DNA of 50,467 nt, from the NCBI GenBank assembly GCA_943704425.1, contig CALSCP010000313.1, positions 178,278 to 228,744 of the forward strand. The letters run 5' to 3'. How positions within the stretch are numbered: the first letter of the stretch is position 1; each line of letters opens with the position of its first letter. The notes beneath the pieces are model-generated. The model was not told the DNA's origin and did no database searches. It saw only the letters and a program-made list of their open reading frames with translations. The position numbers and the translations under genes were made by a program. Shown here one piece after another: positions 37,901 to 47,865 of this stretch. The DNA is from Ministeria vibrans ATCC 50519. Lineage: Eukaryota; Opisthokonta; Filasterea.

Positions 37901-39198
37901 GAGAATGCGAGCGGGTCGACATAGTCGCGACTGTCGTCGAGGGCTTCGTCTTGGTCGTTGCTGTCGAGCCTTCTACGATGAGAAGCAATGGGCGACGCGT
38001 ACGGAGTGACAGCGGGTGACGCATTAGCGGTGGGGCCGGGCGAGATATTTATGTCTGTGATGGTGCGATCGAGGTCCTTCGCCACCAGCAACGGATCCTC
38101 GTCGTCATCAGTCAGAAGACCTTTGCTCGCAATTGCGGACGTGGGATGTAGTTCTTCGCTGTCGATAACCACGCTATCTTCGATGGTGTGTCCTTCATCC
38201 TCCTTCTCCTCGCCCTCCTCCTCTTCCTCCTTCTTCTCCTCCTCCATTTCCCAAGTTGCCTCCTCGTCGTACTCACTCATGTCGTCGTCTGCCGTGGTAT
38301 CAGCCTGCTCCTTGACTGTCATTTGCTCGTCTTCCTCCTGATCGGTGACCTCCGCCGTTGACTCCTCCGCGACCAACGACGAGTCGACCAGACTTGGCGT
38401 CATGTCGAGGTCATCCAGCAATGTGCCCGTGCGTTGTGACAAATCGTGCTCGCTGGGATCGTCAACTCCCGAGTCTGTGGTGGTACGGCCGTCACTGCTG
38501 TGACAGCTGCCATTGAGCATTGGGACTGCAACGCTATGCGGGTGCTCAGGCAGCGGTGCACACGGTTCACCCAGAGGCAGGTCTTTGTTGGCTTGTGCGG
38601 GGGAGCGGCAAGCAAGCTCCTCGGCTTGCTCATCGGCTTCGCGGAGACGGTCGAAGAATGGATCATCGTCCAGGTCGTCGTCGCCGTCGTCTTCGTCAGG
38701 GTTTTCTTTGAGAAAATCGACGGGAGCGCTTTGGAGGATGGTGGTGGCTGGACTGGAGATGGTGCACTCAATCATGCTGTCAATCATACTGCTATAGTCC
38801 GGCAAGGAAGGCACTGAGTCAAAGTAGGCGAGAGGTGACAGGGCCCGCGGTGGCGGCGGCGACGACAGACGAACGGCCGCAAATGATTGTGAGTCGGTCT
38901 TGAGCAAGCCTGTGGTCGTGGTGGTCGCAAGCGCTCCGTTCACAAACGCAGTCGCAGTCGAGCTGTCGCTGGAACTTTGGGAAAGCGAACGTGCAGCACG
39001 GTGATTGTCGACCAAACTGAAATGGGTTGCGGCGCGTCTGGCAGCGGGCGAGGACAGCGCCGACGACGCAGGAGACTCGTCCGGAGACATAGTCAGACCA
39101 AGTGAGATACTGTCGCTGTCGCCCCCATTACTCGTTTCCGACGCAAGTGAGCTCTCGTACTCAAGACCCACCGATGCGCGTGGCGACGCAGACGTGGC
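31935..39198 (-). CDS. Filamin-repeat and NDRG-domain fusion protein, 5' end unresolved
   Basis: One in-frame chain of about 2,224 visible residues. Exons on the minus strand: 39198-33970, 33875-33729, 33656-33600 and 33176-31935, all joined in phase 0 with good polypyrimidine acceptors. An acidic, Ser-rich first third is followed by about eight filamin-type Ig repeats with the family signature DNRDGTY/YDVxY..G.Y.I.V..NG..I.GSPF. A basic Ser-rich linker and two small Lys/Glu-rich exons lead to a complete NDRG domain: LTFHDIGLNHETCFGEF, YHIDAPGHEKGA, YPSLHELSSAI and LFGSGAGANVLTLFALANP. As in all NDRGs the nucleophile-elbow Ser is replaced, so no hydrolase activity is expected. No actin-binding CH domain is seen. 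The frame stays open upstream of 39198 to a strong acceptor (TTTTTGTGGGACAG), so a first exon is missing; ATG 39093 is an alternative start. Two separate genes cannot be wholly excluded. Confidence 0.78.
33304..33480 (+). repeat. Three 59-bp tandem repeats in intron
   Basis: Near-perfect units beginning aatataacaacagcaac at 33304, 33363 and 33422, built from aac/aat triplets. They lie in the intron just before the NDRG exon, with further aac/aat DNA on both sides (33240-33590). Confidence 0.93.
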
Positions 39199-39598
39199 CT
39201 GTCCCACAAAAAGAAAGAAAAGAGAGAGAGAAAAAAAAAGCGAGTTTTAGAATGGGTTCAAAAAAAAAAAGAGCAAGAAAATGTAAGATGGAAAAAGCGG
39301 CATAAGCAACATAGGGATTGGGACGTGTGACAAAGGTGGAAAACTGCAAGGGTGGTCGTCAGCGGCGCAGGACTGAGGAGGGGTTGTTTTTTTTGCAGAG
39401 CTATTGAGAGAGAGAGAGAGAGGAGATTGCAGAGGAATGTTGAACAATCGACCGGCGGAAGTGCACGACAGCCAGCGTCGCATGCGGAGCACGGCGGCCC
39501 GCCTGCAGGCGTCAGCGGGGCTCTGTGCATGGTGAACACCACACCGTCCGCTGCCTTCCGCAGCACACATGCAGTGAGTCCCACTTCAACTGACTGAC

Positions 39599-39641
<43 letters not shown>

Positions 39642-39913
39642 CTTTTTCAACCCAAAGCTCAATGAAGTTCGTGTTTTGTACCATCTTGTGTTGTCGAACT
39701 ATGACTGTTTCGGTGTGTCAGACGGAGTATATAGAAGAAATTAATGTATAATGTTTTTGCAGTTCAATCAATCACTCTGTAGAATGTAATAAATAATACG
39801 TCTAATAATTCAAGTTACAAGACACTTTAATTTTTCTCTTGTATTCCGCTTTTGTTGCTCACACGCGATCAAAGACCGCATCGTCTGACCCCGAATTGTG
39901 CGCGTGACGTAAC
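39199..39913. promoter_or_regulatory. Divergent interval with poly-T and probable missing first exon
   Basis: 715 bp between the filamin-NDRG gene (minus) and LRCH (plus). It should contain the unplaced first exon of the former and both promoters. Poly-T of 39 bp lies at 39600-39638. Short GC-rich open stretches at 39430-39600 (minus) could be coding, but I could not find an ATG and donor pair that joins convincingly. 39770-39850 is AT-rich. Confidence 0.5.
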
Positions 39914-42900
39914 ATGTCTGGAGTGAATGGTGCTTTGGAAGAGGCGCAGGAGACTGGCATTTTGGAGCTTTCTGGCCAGAAGTTGCGCGTTTGGCCCGCA
40001 AACGCTGTCAAGTATGATCTAGAGGACATATCCTCGCTCGGTACGACATATTGATGCGTCAAACGATCGATAAAGAGAGCGAGAGAGAAACCGCTCGCGG
40101 TTAATGCATGATCTGATGTTCTCGCCATCTGCTTTGCGCCGTGGCCCTCTCGTTCCCATTGCTCCAATCGGCGTCGTGCCACTCCCTCGGCGCCTTTCCC
40201 AACGCACGCCTTGTCTCGCATCCCGTCGTTTTCCCTCTTGTGTCCTCGTCGGCTCTTTTAAGAGCCGACGAGNNNNNNNNNNTTTTTTTTTTTTTTTTTT
40301 TGCTTTTTTCTTTCGCTGTGTCTTCCCTGAGTAGGCGGCTCGCTCGCGCGACGCACTCCTACACTTGTCGTGAGTTGGTGTTGCTGTGCCGGCCGATGCA
40401 TGCGGCGTCTCGCGTGCGCCATTGCCCAGGACAAGTCCAAAGCTGCGCCGGAAAGAGCGGCAAGCTGTTCTTCTCGAGCCCTGTCGATTGATCGCAACTT
40501 GCTCAACCACCGGCATGGTCGTTGTGTGCCCCGCCATGTCGTCACATGCGTCTTGACCATCTTTAACCGATTCAAGACAAAAAAAAAAAAAATTGTGTGC
40601 CGAAACGAATGACGTTGGCAGTTTTCACAGCCCATCGTCGCCATTCGCCCTCTTGCACGCTCCGCACTGCTTGGAATCGTTTACATACATGTGTACCAAG
40701 TTGTTTTTTGTGTTAACTGCATGCTTTGCTTATGGTTCTGGACCCTTCCGTTCGGTGTTTCGTTTTTTTTTTTTCCTACTCTTCACTCTCTCCTCTCTGA
40801 TCGCTCGTCCTTGCTTTGAAATGCGACGTTTTTGTCACTAACCAGTTGCTGGCTCTCTGTAGACATCTCGTCGAATCGATTTATGGTGCTTCCACGCGAG
40901 GTTGTGGCGCTTTTGACGCTTGAATCACTCAACTGCTACCGCAACATTATCTCGACGATGCCCTCGCTTGCGCCCCTCTCCTACCTGCGTGTGCTCAACA
41001 TGAGTCGCAACCAACTAACAGCGATGCCGACGGGTCTGGCCGACCTACCGCTGGAGATTATCAACGTGAGCAACAACAAGATCAACGTTCTCAGCGACGA
41101 GATTGGTCGTGTTCAGACGCTCAAAGAACTCGACGTGAGCAACAACGAACTCGAGCTGATTCCCGCTTGCCTTGGAAACCTGACCATGCTGCAGGACGTG
41201 AATTTGAGTCGCAACCGCCTCACGTCGCTGCCCGATGAGATTGGCAACTTGCCTTTGACGAAACTAGACTTCTCTTCCAACGGTGTCACAGTCATCCCGC
41301 CATCCTTTTGCGAGATGTCCTCGCTCGTTACCCTTGCCATTGGCAACAACCCACTTGTGTCGCCTCCCGCTCACATTTGCGCGCGTGGCCGCGTCCATAT
41401 CTTCCAGCATTTGCGCGAACAGCTCGAACAACAGGATGCGTCGCCGGTCAAGGCAGCCAAGAAGGCACCGAGTGGCGCTGCCAGCGACGACGAAGGTGGT
41501 GTGGTTGAGCAGAATGGCCACGCAAACGAGGCGCCCAAGGCGACAGACAACGATCAGATGACGACCACGGCCGATAAATCGGCGCTGGAACGTGAGGCGC
41601 TCATCGAGCAGCGTGCCCTTGAACTGGAGCGCGAGGTCCTCGCCCAGATGGAGGCGGAGGAGGCTGCTGCTGCCGAAGCGGAAGCTGCTGCTGCTGCTGC
41701 TGCTGCTGAGGCGCAAGCGGAGGCAGAGGCTGCCGCAGAGGCTGCGCGCGTTGCACAGGAGGCCGAAGAGAAGGCGCAGGCGGAAGCTCTTGTACGACGC
41801 CAGGCTGAAATTGAGGAGCAGCAACGTCGCGAGTTGGAGGCGGAGGCACAGGCACGCGAGGAGGAACGCAAGCGCGAGGAAGAGGAGACGCTGCGTCGAC
41901 TCGAGGAGGAGGCTCTTCAGCGCCTTCAGGCTGAAGAAGAAGCACGTCTCGCTGCTGAAGCTGAAGCAGCAGCAGCAGCCTTGGCAAGGGCTGAGGAAGA
42001 GGCTCGCCTGGCAGCTGAAGCGGAAGAAGAACGGTTGGCACTCGAAGCAGAAGAAGAGGCGAAATTGCGCCGACTTGAAGACGAGGCGCTGGCACGCCTG
42101 GCAGCTGAGGAGGCGGAGGCAGCAGCAAAGGCCGAGGCCGAGGCAGCCGCAAAGGCCGAGGCGGAAGCAGCCGCAAAGGCCGAGGCGGAGGAAGCGGCAA
42201 AGGCTAAGGCGGAGGAAGCCGCTAGTCGTGCCGAGAAGCTGCGACAGCTTGAGGAGGAACAGCGAGAAGCCGCTGAGTGTGCCCGTCAACAGGCGATTGC
42301 TGCACGAGCGTTGGAGATTGAGCGTGAGGAGCGCGAAAAGCTGGAGCGTGAGCAGCGTGAGACGGCGGAGGCTGCAGCTGCTGCTGAGGCCGAAGCAACA
42401 GCGGTTGCGGCACGCGAAGCAGCCGTTTCCGCAGTAGCACTTGCAGCACAGGCACCTGCGGAGGGCAACAACGACGAGGAAGAGGACGAGGAGGCGATGT
42501 TGGAGCGATTTGCTGCTGAAGAGAAGGCCAAGCTGCTTGCAGAGCGTCAAGCCGCAGCTGAAGCTGCTACTGCCGCTGCTGCTGCAGCTGCTGCTGCTTC
42601 TGAGTCGACTATTACACAAGCCGCGAAGAAAACGACGGTTGTGACAGTCAAGTCGACAGTCAAGGTGTCGTCGAAGCGAAAGAGCGCAGTCGAGGAGGGT
42701 GGCGCAAGAATAGGCGGACGCAAATCGTCAGTTGACCAACGACGTGATTTTGTCGAACAACTCTCGGCCGAGCAGACGTCAGCGGAAGCGGACGTGGCGC
42801 GCAAGGAACGCGAACACTTAGAGGAGCGACAGGCGGCGATGGCCAAGGAGAAGACGGAGCGCGAGGAGCGTTTGGCTGAAGAGGTACAACGCGCCGAGTT

Positions 42901-45068
42901 GGCTGCGGTGGCCCGTCGCGAACAGCTGGCCCTTTTGAACAGCGAACAAGGCTCATCGTCGTCATCGAAGACAGCCACGACTACTGTCGGAAAAGTCGAT
43001 GCGTCGGTGTGGGTCGAGCGTGCCGCGTCTGATCCTGATTTTGTTCCACGTGCCGACTCACGACCCCGGTCGCAGCATTTTGTGGTGCGTCCTCACGAGA
43101 CGTTGGGTCGCTCAGGCTCTGATACGAAACCAGTTGCGGTGGCGTCGGCACCTGAAGCACACGACGACGATAACCTGGACACCAAGGCGACGGCAGCCGT
43201 GACCAAGGGTCGTGCGGCATTTGAGGCAAATTCGGTTAAGGAGCAGGAGATGAGCGATCGTGCGGCGCAGCGTGAGCGCGATCGAGAGGAGCGTCGTCGT
43301 GCGGCACAAGAGGACATTGCACGCAAGGAGGCGGAGTTGGCGGCGCGCAAGGCGAAGCGACTCGAAGAGAAACAGCGGAAGGATGCTGAAGCTCACGAGC
43401 GCAAGTTGAAGCAAGTGGCTGAGGCGCAACGTATCAAAGAGGCTGCGGAGGCTGCTGCTGTCCGCGCCGCTGAGGCTGCTGCAGCTGCTGCGGCGGCGGC
43501 AGAGGCTGCGGCGCGTGCTGCTGAAGAATCAGAGGAAGAAGAAGAAGAAGAAGAAGAAGAAGAAGAAGAAGAAGAAGCGGAGTCGAAGCGGACGGAGGAC
43601 GAGTGGGCCGTGGCGGCGGCCGCGGCAGATGAGGAGCAGCGAATCCGAGAAGAGGCGCGTGAGGCACAGCGACGCGTGGAGGAGGTGGAGCGAGCGGCGG
43701 CCGAGGAGGTAGCACTACGCGAGGAGGAGGCTGCGCGTGCCGAGGCACAGGCCGAGGCGTTGCGACAGCAGGCGGAAGACGAAGCGTCACGGGCGAAACA
43801 GGAGAGGCAACGGCGTCGCGAGGAGGCAGCACGGCGTCAGGCAGAGATTGAGGCGGAACAGCAGGAAGAGTATGCTAAGGCGGAGCGGCGCAAACAGGAG
43901 CTGGAGCGTTGCAACAGTGGTAACACGACGACAGTGGTGGCGTCGCGTGCGACAGCTCGTCGTCAGAGTTCCGACCATAATGCCATGCGGAAGCCCACGA
44001 GTGTGGCGACTGCACCTCCTGCGACGTCAGCACAGGCTCGTGGTGCAAATGCGCCTGAAAGCTACCTGGCGGGCAACAAGCGCATCGACGCCGAATCGGA
44101 GCGCATTGCGCAGGAGCGTGAGCGTCGCATCATTGCCGAGCGCATTGCCTTTGAGCAGGTTGAGCTGCGTGTGCGTGGAAAGTTGCCTAAAGATAGCATC
44201 TTGGCGGCAAATGAGCACGCTTCCGGTGCGGCCTCAGCACCGTCCGTGACTGCAAGTGTGCCCGAGCCAGAGTCACCTCAGTGTTTGCACGAGTCGATGC
44301 TGACTGAAAGTGCTGTGGTGTCAGGGCTGTCTGTGCGCGAGCGCATGAAGCGCTTTGCCGCCGGCGGTGGTGGCGCAGACTTTGCGCCGCTCCCCGCGCC
44401 CGTCACAGTTTCACCGGCAGTTGCAGCGCAAATCTCGGCTAGTTCAGCGCCGACGCTGCGTTCGGGCAAGATGGCGGCAGCCACAACAGCAACGACGACG
44501 ACATCGAGCACCCCGGCTGCCCCTATCGTTGCGGTGGTGGCGCCTTTGTCGCCTGCACCGACTGTTGTTGCACCCGCTACGACGTATCAGTCTGCGATTC
44601 GCGGTGCAACGGCCAGTCCGCGCGGCTCCATTGGCTCGTCGTCGTCGCGCTCGTCACTTCCATCTGTCACTCCGGCGTCCTCGTCGACGAATTCGTCCAC
44701 CGAGCCCAAGTACTTGTTCTCATCGTCGCCTCCGACTCGTCGCTGGAGTCGTCCAGCACAGCCTGCCGAGCCTGTCGTCGACAAGAAGGTGCGCGATCTT
44801 CCGCCAAACTTCCACACGCACGTCAGTGCCAAGTTTGTCAAGCGTCAAGACGTCGAGGAGTCCATATCCAAGTCGCGATCGCCCATGGTGGGTGGGCGCG
44901 TCGCCGAAAGTGCCCCCGAAGATGAAATTGATCCAAAGTCCCAAAAGAGTACCCACAATGATTATTATTATTAGTATCTTATTATTATTATATTATTATT
45001 ATTATTATCATTATTATTATTATTATTCTTATTATTCTTATTTAATATTATTATTATTATTATTGTTA

Positions 45069-45148
<80 letters not shown>

Positions 45149-45836
45149 GCTTTTGCTCTTTTTATCAAGCGAGTGCAATCAAATACCTTGCTCACCCCTT
45201 TCGCTTTTCTTGTTGTGTGTGTGTGTGTGTAGGTACAAAGAAAAAGAAGAGCAAGTGGACGCTGGAACGTGAAGAGAAACAAAACTACGAAATTCTGCGG
45301 AAATTTGATGTGATCAAGAAGGTATACGCTCACTTACACATCCAAGCATAAGCGAGAGCAGTTGACTCACTTTCTCGTGTCTTGTTTGTTGCAGGCAATT
45401 GAGGCACGTATCAAACGACCTATTTGCGAGTTTCCTGACGAGATTGCAGAGAAGATGCGTGACGGACAGGTACAATGTGACGGATGAACCATCGACAAAC
45501 CGCTCACTTGTGTTTGTCTTTATTAGGTTCTGTGTGAACTTGCGAATGCTGTGAGACCGGGTGTTGCGGCGGGTTTTGCGCGCAGTACCGACGGTTCCAC
45601 CCTCTCGATGATCAAGTCGCGGTACGTCACACACTCACATACATACATTTACACACGAGTCCACGATGATTCATTGATGTCATATTTGTGCAAGTAGGAA
45701 GAATTTGGATATTTTCATGGGAGCGTGTCGGCAACTGAATGTGCCTGCGACAGAGATGTGTGCCGTGTCGGATATCATCGAGTGCAAGGACCTTGGGACG
45801 ACGCTCAAGTGCGCCGAGGCGCTCCTGCGCATGTGA
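39914..45836 (+). CDS. LRCH: LRCH protein: leucine-rich repeats plus calponin homology
   Basis: Predicted 1,536 residues. Exons: 39914-40040, 40863-44948, 45233-45321, 45395-45469, 45527-45621 and 45698-45836; phases fit, and a CTAAC lies upstream of exon 2. The N-terminus has about eight leucine-rich repeats (LTKLDFSSNGVTVIPPSF, LKELDVSNNELELIPACL) ending at ICARGRVHIFQHL. The C-terminus is a single calponin homology domain: AIEARIKRPICEFP, MRDGQVLCELANAVRPG, SMIKSRKNLDIFMGACRQL and ECKDLGTTLKCAEALL. LRR plus C-terminal CH is the LRCH signature; animal LRCHs act at the cell cortex and on cytoskeletal and DOCK signalling. Unusual here is a region of about 800 residues dominated by Glu, Ala and Arg, predicted to be a very long charged helix or coiled coil, then a Ser/Thr/Pro linker. 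Animal LRCHs are about half this length. Intron 1 contains an assembly gap. Confidence 0.92.
40245..40272. repeat. 13-bp perfect inverted repeat beside an assembly gap
   Basis: Arms at 40245-40257 (ctcgtcggctctt) and 40260-40272 (aagagccgacgag) flank a 2-bp loop, immediately before the run of N and poly-T. It lies in LRCH intron 1. It may be a real hairpin that blocked sequencing or a fold-back artefact. Confidence 0.85.
40273..40282. other. Assembly gap (10 N)
   Basis: Ten N between an inverted repeat and a poly-T tract in LRCH intron 1. Confidence 0.99.
44961..45148 (+). repeat. (TTA)n tract in LRCH intron
   Basis: Nearly continuous ATT/TTA triplets for almost 190 bp starting 13 bases after the donor; a (GT)n run precedes the acceptor at 45231-45232. 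Confidence 0.95.
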
Positions 45837-46053
45837 AAGTGAGTCTATCCCGCAAGAGACACGCGGAGAAGAGAGAGAAAGAGACAAGAGTGAAAGAGCT
45901 TTTTTTTTAAAAAAAACAATAAGCGAAAGGTTAAACAAAGGAAGAAATAAGAAAGGACGAGTCCAAGTGCTGTGATGAAGACGTAGGAACAAAGATCGGT
46001 GTTGTATAAAGCGAGAGAGAATGTGTACGAATGGGTGTGCATGTGAGGGAGAG

Positions 46054-47461
46054 TTAATCGTAGTCGTCGTCGTCGCTGTCGTTTGCACGCGACACGGAGG
46101 ACATCATGATGTCTCTGACGGCGTCCTTCTCGCGCGGATTGCGCTCGAGCGTGCTCCCTTCGCACAGCCCCACTTGCTTGAGCGCCCACTCGACGTCATC
46201 GACCGTCGTCTGTGGTCCGCCCATCGACGCGAGTGTCACAATCTGCTTGACGAGCTCGCCGTTACGGTACACAAGCATGGTCGGAAGGTTCTTGTCGGGG
46301 TAGTTTTGAATGCAATTGGTTGACACAATCTATACGCGAGGGCGCGAAAATGTCAAAACAAGAGTGTGCAGCGTATTGGCGACGCACCTTGAGGAACTTG
46401 TGGGTGGGGAATTTAGCGGCGAGTTGAGTCAGGTAGAAGTTGAGGCGCTCGCAGAGGGGAAAGCCGGACTGGAACAAATGAACCACAACCCACACTCCGT
46501 CGCCCGCCTTGTTCACCTTGAGAGTGAGAAAATGACGGTGTGTCAATACGAACAAAGATGGATCGAGCTGGGTTCGGATTCACGTCACATACCTCTTGAA
46601 TGAAATCGGGCGATGAGATCTGCACAAGCGAGCCGTACCGAGCACGACGTTGGAACGCCTGCATTTCCAGGATGCGTTTTTGTCTACAAGAACAAGCGTA
46701 CACAGACGGTCAGCTTTGCCAGTCGGACGGGGCGGGCAAGGCGCACCGGTACTGCTCGAGGACGCGTTCGTCTTCGTCGTCCTCCGCCTCATCAAGCTCG
46801 TCCAGCGTCATGTCCTCGACAGCCTTGCCTTCCTACTCGCCACCAAGGAACATCGAGTAAGAACACAACCGCACTGCGCCGACCAGGGGCTCTGTGGCAT
46901 GCGGGGGGGAGGAGCGGGAGAGTCCACACACCGTCTGATTCGTCAGAAACGTGACAAATGTTGTTTCACGCCGTTTGCGTTCCATGAAGCGCCATTGGCT
47001 CGCCTCGCGTGTCCACCAGACAACACGTTTGGCTATACCATCCATGCAAGTTGCAGAAGTGCGTCAGGACGCGTCAATGACGTCTGCATTCACAAGATGC
47101 GATCTTTTTTTTTTTTTTTTTTTTTTTTTCCGTTTTGCGTCTTTTGCTGACATATTTTTGCTGACGTGTTAGGCAGTCATTGGATGTGAAGCGGAAGGGC
47201 ACGTCTGAATGGCATGGGCGCGGGCGGCGCAGGGCGGGGGCGGAGAGAGGCGGCGCGAGAGGGAAACCACAGCGAGACGGACAAGTTGCCGGTTGGGCGT
47301 TATTTGGTCTGCTTCTTGTGGAGTCTTACCGTCTTCTTCTTGATCGCTTCCTCTAACATACTGGTGATGGTCTCCTCGGTGATCTCGGCCTCCTTGTCGG
47401 GAATGATCTTGTGGCGCCGCAGTGCGTCGTTCCATTCTGTGTCTTCGTTTTGGTTCTGCAT
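46054..47461 (-). CDS. PDCL3: Phosducin-like protein 3 (CCT co-chaperone)
   Basis: Thioredoxin-fold phosducin-family protein of 237 residues, close to the usual ~240. Exons on the minus strand: 47461-47330, 46832-46747, 46683-46593, 46516-46388 and 46329-46054; phases join. The N-terminal helix NEDTEWNDALRRHKIIP is the PDCL2/PDCL3 signature. Then come VEDMTLDELDEAEDDED, the linker helix, GDGVWVVVHLFQSGFPLCERL, ASMGG and the acidic end SDDDDYD. These proteins assist the CCT chaperonin in folding tubulin and actin. The thioredoxin CxxC is absent (SGFPLC), as is normal for the family. It is convergent with LRCH (217 bp) and tandem with the coiled-coil gene. An in-frame extension upstream lacks an ATG, so 47461 is the start. 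Confidence 0.93.
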
Positions 47462-47865
47462 CTTGCGGTGGGGTGAGGGGGCTGCTGCTCGCTTCGGGGC
47501 TGCAGATATGTGGGTGTCGAGACAAGGCAGCGGTCGACTCAAGTGAACAGTTGAATTGATTCACAATTTTCAAAATTCAAACAAAAATCAAATTATTATT
47601 ATTTTGATTAGCCATCGTAATTATTTTGATCATTTAGTGCAGTAATCAACTCGAGCAACTTAGAATAAGTAGAGCCCCTTTTGCGGTTTTGCCTGTCTTT
47701 CGCGTTGGCAGTAGTCGACACTCGACACTAGTCACTCAGTAAAAGACACTCACACTAATATTGTTCGTTTTAATTTTTATTAATGAAACGAATCGTAATA
47801 CTACAATACCATCAGCTGTCATGGTCGTCATAATAAATAATACTATTGTAATGTAATAGTACAAG
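47462..47865. other. Intergenic, AT-rich
   Basis: 404 bp between the PDCL3 start and the stop of the coiled-coil gene, both minus strand. AT-rich patches at 47570-47640 and 47755-47860. No ORF, RNA gene or repeat of note; it should hold the PDCL3 promoter. Confidence 0.55.

Noticed and set aside
39247-39662. Poly-Lys/Arg open frame as first exon of the filamin-NDRG gene
   Set aside because: It begins at TTG rather than ATG, is driven by the poly-T tract, and gave no convincing donor in the right phase.
41264-42619. 451-residue minus-strand open frame opposite LRCH
   Set aside because: It is the antisense of a Glu/Ala/Arg-rich coding stretch, where GAG/GCX codons rarely give stops on the other strand; its Cys/Leu/Phe-rich composition matches no family.
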